In this document: positions 52,810 through 62,301 of the stretch, piece by piece | Layout: every line of letters starts with the position of its first letter | How positions within the stretch are numbered: the first letter of the stretch is position 1 | Source: Cohnella luojiensis | GTDB lineage: Bacteria > Bacillota > Bacilli > Paenibacillales > Paenibacillaceae | Assembly: GCF_004564235.1 (NCBI RefSeq) | Contig: NZ_SOMN01000008.1 | Coordinates: forward strand, 89,090 to 153,089 | Reading direction: 5' to 3' | DNA: 64,000 nt | Made by a program: the position numbers and the translations under genes | Notes under the pieces: model-generated | What the model saw: only the letters and a program-made list of their open reading frames with translations | What the model was told of the DNA's origin: nothing | Databases searched by the model: none

Positions 52810-53472
52810 CTACTGCCCGATCGATTCTTGAAAATCCTCGATTTGTTGATTCGTGCCGATGACGACCATCACGTCGTCCGTCGACAATACGTCTTTGGCC
52901 ACGGGAGCGATAATAATGCCTTTGGGCTTATTGATAGCCACGATGCTGCAGCCGAATTTACCTCTCGGATTCACGTCGTCCAGCGACTTGCCCGACAGAC
53001 ATTGCGGTACCGCAAGCTCCGCGATCGTGTACTGTTTGGATAGCTCGATATAATCTAGCAAGTTTGGCGACACGAGTTGATGCGCTACCCGAACCCCCAT
53101 ATCCCGTTCCGGATAGATAATCCGGTCAACGCCTATACGCTCCAGTACACGGCCATGCAAGTCGGAAACGGCTTTGGCCACCACCTTCTTTACGCCAAGA
53201 TCCTTCAGCAGGATCGTAGCCAAGATGCTTGCCTGAATATCGTCCCCGATCGCCACTACGCCGCAATCGAAGTTCCGGGCGCCGATAGAACGCAACACTT
53301 CTTCTTCCGTGGCATCCGCGACGACGGCATGGGTGAGGATGTGGGAAAGCTCCTGAACCTTCTCCTCGTCGCGATCGACGCCAAGCACCTCATAACCCAG
53401 CTTGATTAGCTCTTTCCCTAAGCTTGAGCCGAACCGGCCTAATCCTATAATAACGAATTGATTCATTTTCAT
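52810..53472 (-). CDS. ktrA: Ktr potassium channel regulatory subunit
   Basis: 220 residues. RCK-N domain with the nucleotide-binding GLGRFGSSLGKELIKLG, VDRDEEKV and VADATEE; RCK-C domain from about residue 140 (TIAELAVPQCLSGKSL...VVIGTNQQIEDF). KtrA rings bind ATP/ADP and c-di-AMP on the C-terminal domain and gate KtrB. One KtrA serves two KtrB genes here. ATG 53472 lacks a strong Shine-Dalgarno; GGGGACA is nearest. It lies 14 bases downstream of the second ktrB. Confidence 0.9.
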   Translation of the reverse strand: MKMNQFVIIGLGRFGSSLGKELIKLGYEVLGVDRDEEKVQELSHILTHAVVADATEEEVLRSIGARNFDCGVVAIGDDIQASILATILLKDLGVKKVVAKAVSDLHGRVLERIGVDRIIYPERDMGVRVAHQLVSPNLLDYIELSKQYTIAELAVPQCLSGKSLDDVNPRGKFGCSIVAINKPKGIIIAPVAKDVLSTDDVMVVIGTNQQIEDFQESIGQ

Positions 53473-53486
53473 GTGATAAATGTCCC

Positions 53487-54830
53487 CTACCCGATTATGA
53501 TTTTGCCTTCCGCGTTACGATATAACATTCGGCCTTGCTTAGGTCCTATCGCATACGTCAAGGTCAACGGCCCTAGCCGCCCGATGAACATCATGAGAAT
53601 GATGATGATTTTGCCCGCCACGGACAATTGGGCCGTAAGACCCATCGACAATCCCACTGTTCCGAATGCGGACGTGACCTCGAATAAGATCATGAGGAAT
53701 CGTTGATCTTCTACCGTGGACAAGAGCATCGTCGCGGTAATGACGAGACCGAACGCGAACAATGTAACGGTTAATGCTTTGTATACCCGTTCTTGCGCCA
53801 ACCTGTACTTGAACAGCACGACATCCTCTTTGCCCCGCACCATGGCGATAACGGCTCCGATAAGCGCAGTGAACGTCGTGGTCTTGATTCCTCCGCCCGT
53901 GGAACCGGGAGACGCCCCGATAAACATGAAGATGACTAGAAGAAACTGAGTCGCTTGCCTTAATGCTCCGATATCCACGGAGTTAACTCCTGCCGTACGA
54001 GGAGTTACGGATTGCATGAATGCGGCTAATATCTTCTCTCCGAAGCCAAGCGGCCCCATTGTCCGTCCATTGGTATATTCGAAAATAAAGATTATGACAG
54101 CGCCCGCTACGATCAGGAAACCGGACATGCTGAGCACGACTTTCGAGTGGAGCGATAATTTGCGCTTTGGATTGCGGATATCAACCAAATCGGCGAGTAC
54201 GACGAACCCGAGCCCGCCCAGAATAATGAGCAGCATCGCCACGATATTGACCATCGGATCGCCCACGTAGTCAACAAGACTCCTGTAGTCGCCCATAATA
54301 TCAAAACCGGCGTTGTTGAAGAAGGATACCGCATGGAACACGCCTTTGTAGATTGCTTCGCCGGTCGGCATATCGAACATGAACCTGATCGCGAACAAAA
54401 TAGCGCCTATAAGCTCTATGGATAGCGCATAGATAACGACTTTGCGAACGAGCCTGATAATCCCCTCGATACTCGTCTGATTAAACGCTTCCTGCAGAAC
54501 AAGCCGTTCTTTCAGCGATATCCGTCGTTTAAGCGCGATCGCGAACAGAGTCGCCATCGTCATGAAGCCAAGTCCGCCGATTTGAATCATCGATAAGATA
54601 ATCAACTGTCCTGCGGTCGTCCAGTAAGTTCCCGTGTCGACTACGACTAACCCCGTCACGCAAATAGCCGACGTCGCGGTGAACAACGTATCGATGAAAC
54701 GGGGAGTGACATCCTGCGTATGAGCGAAGGGCATCATAAGCAAGCCCGCGCCGAGCAGTATAATAGCTGCAAATCCAAGAACCAGAATTCTGGGCGGCGA
54801 AGCTAAGATGGATCGTAAAAAATTCCGCAT
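53487..54830 (-). CDS. ktrB: Ktr potassium channel membrane subunit, copy 2
   Basis: 447 residues. Four M1-P-M2 repeats of the TrkH/KtrB fold, with selectivity-filter glycines in SAICVTGLVV, NNAGFDIM, TPRTAGVNS and SAFGTVGLS; the gate loop region GASPGSTGGGIKTTT is conserved. It imports K+ driven by the Na+ gradient or membrane potential. ATG 54830 has GGCGGAGGG upstream; the longer frame begins inside the other ktrB. It is a tandem paralogue of the gene upstream, with the two about equally intact. Confidence 0.92.
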   Translation of the reverse strand: MRNFLRSILASPPRILVLGFAAIILLGAGLLMMPFAHTQDVTPRFIDTLFTATSAICVTGLVVVDTGTYWTTAGQLIILSMIQIGGLGFMTMATLFAIALKRRISLKERLVLQEAFNQTSIEGIIRLVRKVVIYALSIELIGAILFAIRFMFDMPTGEAIYKGVFHAVSFFNNAGFDIMGDYRSLVDYVGDPMVNIVAMLLIILGGLGFVVLADLVDIRNPKRKLSLHSKVVLSMSGFLIVAGAVIIFIFEYTNGRTMGPLGFGEKILAAFMQSVTPRTAGVNSVDIGALRQATQFLLVIFMFIGASPGSTGGGIKTTTFTALIGAVIAMVRGKEDVVLFKYRLAQERVYKALTVTLFAFGLVITATMLLSTVEDQRFLMILFEVTSAFGTVGLSMGLTAQLSVAGKIIIILMMFIGRLGPLTLTYAIGPKQGRMLYRNAEGKIIIG

Positions 54831-54849
54831 TATCGTAATCCCTCCGCCA

Positions 54850-56202
54850 TCATCCGATGATGATTTTTCCTTCAGCATGACGATAAAGGACCCGTCCGGG
54901 CTTAGGACCAAGCGCATATGTCAGAGTCAGCGGACCTAATCGGCCAATGAACATAAGAAAAATGATCGTCAATTTTCCGGCTACCGTTAAATTACCCGTT
55001 AATCCCATGGATAAGCCGACCGTTCCGAACGCGGAGGTCGCTTCGAATAAGATTTTCAAGAAAGCGGCATCCTCCGTCGTAGCGAGAACCATCGTACCCA
55101 GCATGACGATCCCGATACAGAACAAAGTTACCGTAACCGCCTTGTACACCCTCTCCTGCGACAATCGCATACGAAATAACACGACATCCTCTTTTCCGCG
55201 AATCATGGCGAGAACGGCTCCCACGAGTACCGCGAAGGTCGTCGTCTTGATTCCCCCGCCCGTAGAACCGGGCGATGCGCCGATGAACATGAGAATAATG
55301 ATAAAAAACTGCGTAGCTTGCCGGAACTCGGAGATATCGACTGTCGTAATGCCCCCCGAGCGCGTAGTGACCGATTGGAATAAGGAAACAAGCCATTTAT
55401 GTCCGAAAGCGTCGTTGCCGATGGATCGATCGTTCGTGAATTCAAAGAGGAAAATGATTACGGCGCCAATTATTATTAATCCGGCAGATACGCCTAGAAC
55501 CACCTTAGTATGTAAGGAAAATTGCCATTTTTTCCGAATTTCGAACAAATCCGCAAGAACGATAAACCCAAAACCGCCAAGAATGATCAGCACCATCGAG
55601 ACGACGTTCATAAATAAATCGGTGGAGTAGCTGGAAAAGCTGCTAAAATCGCCCGATAAATCGAAACCCGCGTTATTGAAAATAGAAATAGAGTGGAAAA
55701 TACCATGATAAATAGCTTGGCCAAGAGGCATATCTAACGCGAATCGGGCAGAATACAATACAGCTCCGACCATTTCTAACGCCAATGCATAGAATATGAC
55801 CTTTCTTACTAACCTGACAAGCCCTTCGATACTCCCTTGATTGAGGGATTCTTGGAGGATCAAGCGTTCCTTGAGGGATATTCTCCTTCTCAAGATGAGC
55901 GCGAACAACGTCGCCATCGTCATAAAACCGATTCCGCCAATCTGGATAAGCAAGAGGATAACCCAATGCCCGAAGGTGGAAAAATAAGTTCCCGTATCGA
56001 ATAAGACCAATCCGGTAACGCAAGTGGCCGAGGTTGAGGTAAATAAGGCGTCGACGAACGACATGGTTTCCCCGTTCGCCGACGAAATGGGCAACCTCAA
56101 TAATTGAGCCCCTGCGAAGATAATAAACGTAAATCCTAGTAAGAGGGTTCTAGGCGGCGATGCGCTAAACCATCGTATTGCTTTTCTAAACAACTTAGTC
56201 AC
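54850..56202 (-). CDS. ktrB: Ktr potassium channel membrane subunit, copy 1
   Basis: 450 residues, same architecture as copy 2: filter glycines in SATCVTGLVL, NNAGFDLS, TTRSGGITT and SAFGTVGLS, and the intramembrane loop GASPGSTGGGIKTTT. The third filter differs (RSGG here, RTAG in copy 2), which could change Na+/K+ selectivity or gating (inference). First gene of a ktrB-ktrB-ktrA-antiporter run under a c-di-AMP riboswitch with a leader terminator. Two tandem KtrB with one KtrA is unusual compared with B. subtilis ktrAB and ktrCD. Confidence 0.92.
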   Translation of the reverse strand: MTKLFRKAIRWFSASPPRTLLLGFTFIIFAGAQLLRLPISSANGETMSFVDALFTSTSATCVTGLVLFDTGTYFSTFGHWVILLLIQIGGIGFMTMATLFALILRRRISLKERLILQESLNQGSIEGLVRLVRKVIFYALALEMVGAVLYSARFALDMPLGQAIYHGIFHSISIFNNAGFDLSGDFSSFSSYSTDLFMNVVSMVLIILGGFGFIVLADLFEIRKKWQFSLHTKVVLGVSAGLIIIGAVIIFLFEFTNDRSIGNDAFGHKWLVSLFQSVTTRSGGITTVDISEFRQATQFFIIILMFIGASPGSTGGGIKTTTFAVLVGAVLAMIRGKEDVVLFRMRLSQERVYKAVTVTLFCIGIVMLGTMVLATTEDAAFLKILFEATSAFGTVGLSMGLTGNLTVAGKLTIIFLMFIGRLGPLTLTYALGPKPGRVLYRHAEGKIIIG

Positions 56203-56243
56203 CTCTAACGCTTATTCACGCCATTTCACGAAATTCACGCAAC

Positions 56244-56465
56244 AAAAAAAGCACTGGAACCCCAGTGCTTCAAATTCGCACGCGAGTCCTGTTCGCAATT
56301 AGCCTACGAGGTTAGCTGTCGGGTTCGGGCTCGAACAGGCCGCCCTATCCATCGCGCTTGAAGCGCGGTTAGGAATTCACCCCGGGATCTGCGAATACAA
56401 TTAAACTTGTTGTACGCGCGATTGGTTGGGTCCCCCGTTTTCTTCGTTAAGAAATTCGGCTAGCT
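56244..56465 (-). ncRNA. ydaO-type c-di-AMP riboswitch with terminator (ktr operon)
   Basis: Minus strand blocks: ACGGGGGACCCAACCAATC, CCCGGGGTGAATTCC, GATAGGGCGGCC, CCCGAACCCGACAGCTAACC, GTAGGC. P1 is TAGCC (56458-56462) with GGCTA (56300-56304). About 30 bases later GCACTGG/CCAGTGC (56251-56268) forms a hairpin followed by TTTTTTT (56244-56250), a classic transcription-terminating expression platform 42 bases before ktrB. High c-di-AMP would stop K+ importer synthesis. Confidence 0.92.
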
Positions 56466-56726
56466 ATTAAGTTTGTGTAAAGACGTACCATCGAATTATA
56501 GTCTTTCCTATTGAGGGGGACAACACCAAAAAGGGGGCAAACCGACTCATTTGAACGATTTTTAGTTTATCATGCGCATGGTTATGCCCTCGGACAATGA
56601 TTATCGTCCCGATTGCTTTCATTTTCGATGAAAATGAGAGATACTTGATGAAAATTAAGGCTGCAGACAGGATATGCCTGCTGTATGCGTTTACTTGAGC
56701 TTTTATTGCATAAGGAGAGATACATT

Positions 56727-58448
56727 ATGAATCGTTTGGGCCCAACCCCATTGGATAAACGCTGGATATGGACCGCATTCGCAGGATTTATTCTTTTTCT
56801 GTTCATCCAAGTATTCCCCATAACGGGTCAATTGTTTTCAATGAACACCGAACAGGTAATGACGCGGTCGGAAGCGGAAAATAAAGCGCTCGATCTAGCG
56901 GTTTCCCGATTCGGCATTCAGCAAGGGGAGGTAGTTAAAACCACGGTCACGCATTTATCGGATAGCGAAACGACTGGTTACCTTTCCAAACACGATCTCT
57001 TCGATGCTTATGAGAAGCAATGGTCCAAGCATACGCCGACGGACGTATACGCGGTAGAGATTCGTCTGGAGAGCGGTAATCCGTCAGGCAAGCTATTGCT
57101 TTACCTGAACATGGAAACCGGCGACTTGGTTGCTTGGGAGCACGACGGAAATCGAGTTGTCCCCTCGATGGATCAAACCCAAGGGCTAAGCGATGTTAAA
57201 CTCGCGGCATACGCTCTTCAATACGCGTCATTCTGGGGGGTACAACCGGATGAATGGAAATGGGACGGATATTCCGCGGAGAAAGGAATAGTTAAGTTCT
57301 CATCGAGCGGCGCGGGCATCGGGGAATCCAAGCTATGGCTCAAGATTGCCGTTCCGGAAGGATTCGACGTATTGGTTTCCTCTTTCCCTCCGTGGCAGGG
57401 AGGATCCGTGACTTACGGTGTCGATTTACCGGAAGCCTTCACCTCCTACCTTCACGATCAGGAGAAATGGTCGACCAGGCTTTCGGTTTTCGGCTTTATT
57501 TTGCCGCAGATCCTTCTTTTCCTCCTCGCGATTATCTACACGGGAACCCATGGCGGACATAGCTCGTATCGCAGGGGAATTTTCTTGTCCGTCTTGTTCT
57601 TCGTGCTTTATGCGGGCCTTACTTATAACATGATTCCGGGGTTAAGAGCGGGGACATGGGAGGCCGGGGTCGGTTCGGCGGATAAGATCAATCTGATCGT
57701 AAGCTTGGTTACCTATGCCGCGATGGCGCTTCTTACTTATTTCTCCGCCGTAGGAGGGGATGGACTATGGAAATCCATGGGGCGTTCCTTATGGCCGAGA
57801 TGGCGGGAATCCGGTTACGGCAATGCCGTTCTCAGAAGCATGCGGGAAGGCTACTTTTTAGCATTTATTCTATTAGGAGCGCAATCGTTTATCTTGCTTG
57901 TATTGGAGAAATCGCTCGGCTCCTTCTCCTCCTCGGACGCTACGCAATCGATGTACAACATGAGCATTCCCTGGCTTCTTCCTTTGCTCGCTTGGTGCGC
58001 GGGCATTTCTGAAGAGCTTCAGAGCCGCTTGTTCGGAATCGGACTATTTCGTAAATGGTTCGTCGGAGGCGCGCGCAAGCTGCTTGGCCGAGAGCCTTCC
58101 AGCAGAACCGCGATTCTGTTGACCACGGTGGCCATCATCCCGCCAGGCTTGCTTTGGGCTCTTGGCCATGTCGGCTACGCGATTTATCCGGTGTATACGC
58201 GAATCATCGAGCTGGTGATCATGTCCTTCCTATTCGGCTGGTTCATGCTCCGGTTTGGCATTATAACCGTCATTTTCGCCCATGTGACGCTGGATGCGAT
58301 CCTCATGGGGATGCAAATGATGTTCGACGGTCTACCCGGCGACTTCATCGGAGGAGTGTTCAGCCTTCTCATGCCGGGACTCGTAGGGATCGTCATTTGG
58401 TGGCTTCATGGAGTCATCCGGGGCAAGGAAGCTTCTCCGAATCAATAA
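56727..58448 (+). CDS. CPBP-family intramembrane metalloprotease
   Basis: 573 residues. TM1 near residues 10-30, then a large extracytoplasmic domain of about 220 residues with PepSY-like features (ENKALDLAVSRFGI, LLYLNMETGDLVAWEHDG), followed by about eight membrane segments. The Abi/CPBP signature is GISEELQSRLFG (EExxxR, near residue 430), then WALGHVGY and FAHVTLDA, which give the metal ligands. It probably cleaves a membrane protein or prenylated peptide. ATG 56727 has AAGGAGAG upstream; the longer frame is rejected. Divergent from the ktr riboswitch; no partner gene visible. Confidence 0.85.
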   Translation: MNRLGPTPLDKRWIWTAFAGFILFLFIQVFPITGQLFSMNTEQVMTRSEAENKALDLAVSRFGIQQGEVVKTTVTHLSDSETTGYLSKHDLFDAYEKQWSKHTPTDVYAVEIRLESGNPSGKLLLYLNMETGDLVAWEHDGNRVVPSMDQTQGLSDVKLAAYALQYASFWGVQPDEWKWDGYSAEKGIVKFSSSGAGIGESKLWLKIAVPEGFDVLVSSFPPWQGGSVTYGVDLPEAFTSYLHDQEKWSTRLSVFGFILPQILLFLLAIIYTGTHGGHSSYRRGIFLSVLFFVLYAGLTYNMIPGLRAGTWEAGVGSADKINLIVSLVTYAAMALLTYFSAVGGDGLWKSMGRSLWPRWRESGYGNAVLRSMREGYFLAFILLGAQSFILLVLEKSLGSFSSSDATQSMYNMSIPWLLPLLAWCAGISEELQSRLFGIGLFRKWFVGGARKLLGREPSSRTAILLTTVAIIPPGLLWALGHVGYAIYPVYTRIIELVIMSFLFGWFMLRFGIITVIFAHVTLDAILMGMQMMFDGLPGDFIGGVFSLLMPGLVGIVIWWLHGVIRGKEASPNQ

Positions 58449-58477
58449 GCCTTTTCGACTTCGACTTTTTGCGTTTG

Positions 58478-58535
58478 TACATATCAACCAAATACCCGCG
58501 TGAGAAACGGCTTTTCACCGAAAGTACCTCCGCCT
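58478..58535. repeat. Single unit of repeat family A
   Basis: One diverged copy: ACCAAATACCCGCGTGAGAA, then ACGGCTTTTCACCGAAAGTA and CCTCCG. It matches the unit at 20265-20590 in the same orientation and lies just after the protease stop. Confidence 0.7.
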
Positions 58536-58547
58536 CTATCTTGTTCG

Positions 58548-58790
58548 TACTTAACGGCAAAATCTGCCGTTAAGCGTTCCGTTACCCGTCACTTGCGCGG
58601 GCTTAACGGCAAATCCTGCCGCTACGCGGTCCGTTGCCCGTCACTTGTGCGGACTTAACGGCAAAATCTGCCGCTACGCGGTCCGTTGCCCGTCACTTGC
58701 GCAGGCTTAACGGCAAAATCTGCCGCTACGTCACCAGTTTCCCGCCACTTGTGCGGACTTAACAGCAAAATCTGCCATTACGTGCCGCTA
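58548..58790. repeat. Tandem repeat array, family D (5 x 52 bp)
   Basis: Five 52-bp copies with CTTAACGGCAAAATCTGCCG and CTACGCGGTCCGTTGCCCGT, the same family as 29733-29995. It fills the gap between the convergent protease and uvrC genes. The last copy is degenerate (AACAGCAAAATCTGCCATTA). Confidence 0.9.
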
Positions 58791-58849
58791 TTGAGTTTAA
58801 CCGCTGTCCAGCCGTTCCCAATTGCCGCAACGATCACGCCGATTGACGG

Positions 58850-60799
58850 CTATTCCGCGTTCAAAGTCTCCAAAATGCGACCAGCCAACGCTTCGCCGAT
58901 GGAAACGGCTTTGAAGTCCTCGACGGAAGCCTCCTTAATCGCCTTCAGCGAGCCGAAGTGGCTGAGCAGCTGCTTTCGCCTCTTCTCGCCAATGCCGGGA
59001 ATCGCATCGAGCCGCGAGGCGATCATCGATTTTGCCCGCTTCTCTCTGTGGAACGTGATCGCGAACCGGTGAACCTCGTCTTGGATGCGCTGCAGCAAGT
59101 AAAACTCCTGGCTGTCGCGCGGCAACGGAACAACCTCAGGAGGATCTCCCACGAGCAGCTGAGCCGTGCGATGCTTGGCGTCCTTGGCCAAGCCGCAAAC
59201 CGGGACATCCATGCCGAGCTCGTTGACTAACACGTCTAACACTGACGCGATATGCCCCTTGCCTCCATCGACCACGATCAGATCTGGCAGCGGCAGCCCT
59301 TCCTTGAGAACTCTCTCGTACCTGCGTCGAACGACTTCCCTCATCGTCTCGTAATCGTCAGGGCCCTGCACGGTTTTAACGTTATATTTGCGGTATTCCT
59401 TCTTGTCCGGTTTACCGTTCGTGAACACGATCATCGCCGATACGGGGGATGCCCCCTGCATGTTCGAGTTATCGAAGGCTTCGATCCGGTTTGCGCTCGG
59501 AATCCCGATCCACTCGGCCAAGCCCTCCACGGCCTTCACGCTCCGCGACTCGTCCCGTTCGATCAATCGGAATTTCTCCTCCAATGCGACGCGGGAATTG
59601 TCGCACGCCATCGCGACGAGCTGGCGCTTCGAACCCCTTCTCGGCACGGCAACTTTAATTTTCAGCCAGCGACGCAGCGACTCCCCGACTTCCGCCGCTT
59701 CCCCTTCTTCCGCCAATTCCGTAAAATCTTCGCCGTACGCTTCCTTAGTCTCCGCAACCATCGCTATCGGCCGTTCGGCTAATGCTTTCTCGTTTGTAGT
59801 CGAAGTCTTCTGCTCCTCTACGACAACTCCAGGCGGCGCAGGCAGCAGCATTTCGCGAGGAAGCGCGGGATTATCGCTGTAATACTGGGTCACGTAGCTC
59901 AGGAAATCCTCATAAGCTTCGCCATAGTAAGGGAAAACGGACACGTGACGCTGAATCATTTTACCTTGGCGCATATAGAGAATTTGCACGCACATCCAGC
60001 CTTTGTCCACCGAATAGCCGAATACGTCCCGATCCATCGCGTCCGCCATGTTGATCGTTTGCTTCTCCATGAGAGCTTCGATGGCCACGATTTGGTCGCG
60101 ATATTCCCTGGCACGCTCGAATTCCAGTTCTTCGGCCGCAACCTCCATCTTGCGCTTCAATTCCTTCTTAATATCACCGTGCCCGCCATTCAGGAACCGG
60201 GAAATTTCGCCGATCATCTCGTCGTATACCGCTTGTTCCACCGGATATTCGCATGGTGCCACGCATTGTCCTAAATGATAATACAGGCATACTTTGTCCG
60301 GGAGCGTATTGCATTTGCGCAAAGGATATAGCCTATCCAGTAGCTTTTTCGTTTCCTGGGCGGCATACGCGTTAGGATACGGACCGAAATATTTGCCCTT
60401 ATCCTTGACGATCCTTCGGGTAACCTCAAGCTTCGGATGGGCTTCATGGGTGATTTTCAGATAGGGGAAAGATTTATCGTCTTTCAGCAGTACGTTGTAA
60501 CGCGGAAAATGCTCCTTGATCAAGTTGCATTCAAGGATGAGCGATTCCGTATTGCTGGCCGTTAAGATATATTCAAAGTCCCGGATTTCCGAAACCAGCT
60601 TCTGGGTTTTTCCGTCGTGGCTGCCCGTGAAATAAGAGCGCACGCGGTTTTTGAGCACCTTGGCTTTGCCTACGTATATGATCTTGCCTTCGTCGTTTTT
60701 CATTAAATAACAGCCCGGCTGGTCCGGAAGCAGTGCCAGCTTGTTGCGTATGTTCTCCATCGCCTTTTCGCGACTTTGGGATGGATTTAGGATATCCAT
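58850..60799 (-). CDS. uvrC: UvrABC excinuclease subunit C
   Basis: 649 residues. GIY-YIG nuclease domain at the N-terminus ([20 protein letters not shown]), UVR domain near residue 215 ([23 protein letters not shown] split), RNase H-like endonuclease domain ([25 protein letters not shown]) and C-terminal helix-hairpin-helix ([19 protein letters not shown]). It makes both incisions around UvrB-marked DNA damage. ATG 60799 follows AGAGGTG; ATG 60760 (MENIRNKL) also has AAAAGGCG and matches B. subtilis length better. A LexA-like box overlaps its promoter. Confidence 0.95.
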   Translation of the reverse strand: MDILNPSQSREKAMENIRNKLALLPDQPGCYLMKNDEGKIIYVGKAKVLKNRVRSYFTGSHDGKTQKLVSEIRDFEYILTASNTESLILECNLIKEHFPRYNVLLKDDKSFPYLKITHEAHPKLEVTRRIVKDKGKYFGPYPNAYAAQETKKLLDRLYPLRKCNTLPDKVCLYYHLGQCVAPCEYPVEQAVYDEMIGEISRFLNGGHGDIKKELKRKMEVAAEELEFERAREYRDQIVAIEALMEKQTINMADAMDRDVFGYSVDKGWMCVQILYMRQGKMIQRHVSVFPYYGEAYEDFLSYVTQYYSDNPALPREMLLPAPPGVVVEEQKTSTTNEKALAERPIAMVAETKEAYGEDFTELAEEGEAAEVGESLRRWLKIKVAVPRRGSKRQLVAMACDNSRVALEEKFRLIERDESRSVKAVEGLAEWIGIPSANRIEAFDNSNMQGASPVSAMIVFTNGKPDKKEYRKYNVKTVQGPDDYETMREVVRRRYERVLKEGLPLPDLIVVDGGKGHIASVLDVLVNELGMDVPVCGLAKDAKHRTAQLLVGDPPEVVPLPRDSQEFYLLQRIQDEVHRFAITFHREKRAKSMIASRLDAIPGIGEKRRKQLLSHFGSLKAIKEASVEDFKAVSIGEALAGRILETLNAE

Positions 60800-60834
60800 G
60801 AACGGCACCTCTTCTACGCGTTATGAATCGGGGC

Positions 60835-60857
60835 AGAACACCCGTTCCTCCATTGTA
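60835..60857 (-). promoter_or_regulatory. uvrC promoter with LexA-type box
   Basis: Minus strand TGC-TACAAT is an extended -10 (60852-60857). Directly after it GAACGGGTGTTC (60836-60847) fits the Gram-positive LexA/DinR pattern GAAC-N4-GTTC and covers the expected transcription start, where a repressor would block RNA polymerase. Confidence 0.7.
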
Positions 60858-60932
60858 GCACAGCTTAGGGATTCATGGCCTTACAGGTTTGCGCGATGTC
60901 GCAAACTTGTCACCGGAGCGATTCGCGGATAC

Positions 60933-60962
60933 TTTACAACAAAAAGCGATGTTGGGTATACT
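60933..60962 (+). promoter_or_regulatory. SigA promoter of the YqzM-like gene
   Basis: TTTACA (60933-60938), 18-base spacer, TATACT (60957-60962), 30 bases before the ATG. Confidence 0.7.
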
Positions 60963-60992
60963 GTAGTTATCGAATGTGTCAGGAGGCTTCCC

Positions 60993-61139
60993 ATGGAAAA
61001 CGTTAGAGATCCCCGCCAGCACATCAACGAAGAGCCGCGCGACGATTTTATGGATACGGCGATCGGTTTCGGAGCTATGTTCGGCTTCATGTTCGTTGTG
61101 TTCGCTGCAGCGGTTATCGTTAAATTTATTATTTCTTAA
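60993..61139 (+). CDS. YqzM-like small membrane protein
   Basis: 48 residues. Hydrophilic N-terminus (MENVRDPRQHINEEPRDD) and one C-terminal membrane helix (GFGAMFGFMFVVFAAAVIVK). ATG 60993 has AGGAGG at 6 bases, and its own promoter lies upstream. The pattern (charged start, DxxxGFGxxFGF, helix ending VIVKFI) resembles B. subtilis YqzM, a peptide of unknown function. The longer frame starting at 60741 overlaps uvrC and is rejected. Followed by a strong terminator. Confidence 0.7.
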   Translation: MENVRDPRQHINEEPRDDFMDTAIGFGAMFGFMFVVFAAAVIVKFIIS

Positions 61140-61159
61140 TAACCGACCATTGAAACAGT

Positions 61160-61198
61160 AAAGCCGTCAGCGACTTTCGTCCGCTGACGGCTTTTGCT
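61160..61198 (+). terminator. Terminator of the YqzM-like gene
   Basis: AAAGCCGTCAGCG...CGCTGACGGCTTTT, a 12-bp stem; works on both strands and may also end dnaI transcription. Confidence 0.85.
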
Positions 61199-61325
61199 AT
61201 TCCTTCCTGTTTGATCAAACCTAGCCATTCCAATAAGGAGCATCGCGATTAGAGCGGCTGCGCCGCTTTAAATCGGCGGATGAGGAGGCACTTGAGCGGG
61301 AATTAAAGCGGCTGCGCCATTCCTA

Positions 61326-62273
61326 CTATGCCCCCCTATGATTGCGGCCCCGCACGTGAATGACATCGACGAACGGGCGAACGCGGTCCATGAGCCGTTG
61401 GCCCTTGTGCATTTCCTCGCCTTCCTTATGTGTGAAGCTGAAATGCCGTTCTAAATCCTCTAAGTCATGATTGGATGTGTAAAAGGTCGGCTTGCGGTTC
61501 ATACGATGATTAAGAATGGCTCCAAGCACATGATCTCTGACCCACGGGCTCAAGTTCTCGGCTCCGATATCGTCGAAGACGAGCAGATCCGCTTCCTTCA
61601 TCAGAGCAATCGTTTCTTTAAGCTTCTGCGGCTCGAACATGAGCGCTTTGGCATCCTCTACGAATTCCGGCATGTACACGATGACGCCGGAGTACCCTTC
61701 TTTAGCCAATCTCTGAAGCAGATAGCCGGCGAGATAGGTTTTGCCCGTGCCGAAGTCTCCCTTTAAGTACAAGCCTTGCTTCTGCAATCCGTCCTTCAAG
61801 GTACTGGTCACATAGCTTTGCAATTGATCTACCGCCAAAGCCCGGGTTGGATCCAATTGGATCATCTCTTCCTCATCGTACCTTTCCCCGAGCACGGTTT
61901 CGTCAACGTAAAAGCTCGTAATCCTGCGCCGGATTTGCTGCTGCTGCTCATTGGACGTCCACTTGGAGCAAGCGGTCTTATAATCGTTCAATTGCCAACG
62001 CCCGTTCAATTCCACGCAGTTGATGCCCGTCGAATGTCCCTGCATGTCGTTCGGACACAAAGCTAAGCCGGGACAAGCTTTGCAATTCCGGTATTCCGTC
62101 GTCATCTGGTACAACCGATTCAAGTTTAACCGCAGCACCGACTCGTCCAGCTCCGGATAACGGGAACACAGCTTCAAGACGAGCGGGTCGTTTAACACCT
62201 GTTTCGAGATTTCCGCCGCATTATTAAGTTCTCTAAATGGCAATTGACGCAACGCTTCCCCTAAAGATTCCAT
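61326..62273 (-). CDS. dnaI: Primosomal protein DnaI (helicase loader)
   Basis: 315 residues. The N-terminal zinc-binding domain has YRNCKACPGLALCPN and CSKW; the AAA+ domain has Walker A GDFGTGKTYLAG, Walker B LLVFDDIGAE, sensor FYTSNHDLEDL and an arginine finger region near DRVRPFVD. DnaI loads the replicative helicase onto DNA with DnaB and DnaD. AAGGAGG precedes the ATG, 28 bases after the dnaB stop, so the two are one operon as in B. subtilis. Downstream 61199-61325 holds only terminator-like and repeat-free sequence. Confidence 0.93.
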   Translation of the reverse strand: MESLGEALRQLPFRELNNAAEISKQVLNDPLVLKLCSRYPELDESVLRLNLNRLYQMTTEYRNCKACPGLALCPNDMQGHSTGINCVELNGRWQLNDYKTACSKWTSNEQQQQIRRRITSFYVDETVLGERYDEEEMIQLDPTRALAVDQLQSYVTSTLKDGLQKQGLYLKGDFGTGKTYLAGYLLQRLAKEGYSGVIVYMPEFVEDAKALMFEPQKLKETIALMKEADLLVFDDIGAENLSPWVRDHVLGAILNHRMNRKPTFYTSNHDLEDLERHFSFTHKEGEEMHKGQRLMDRVRPFVDVIHVRGRNHRGA

Positions 62274-62301
62274 TCCCGTTCCTCCTTAAGCCCGAACGCA
62301 T

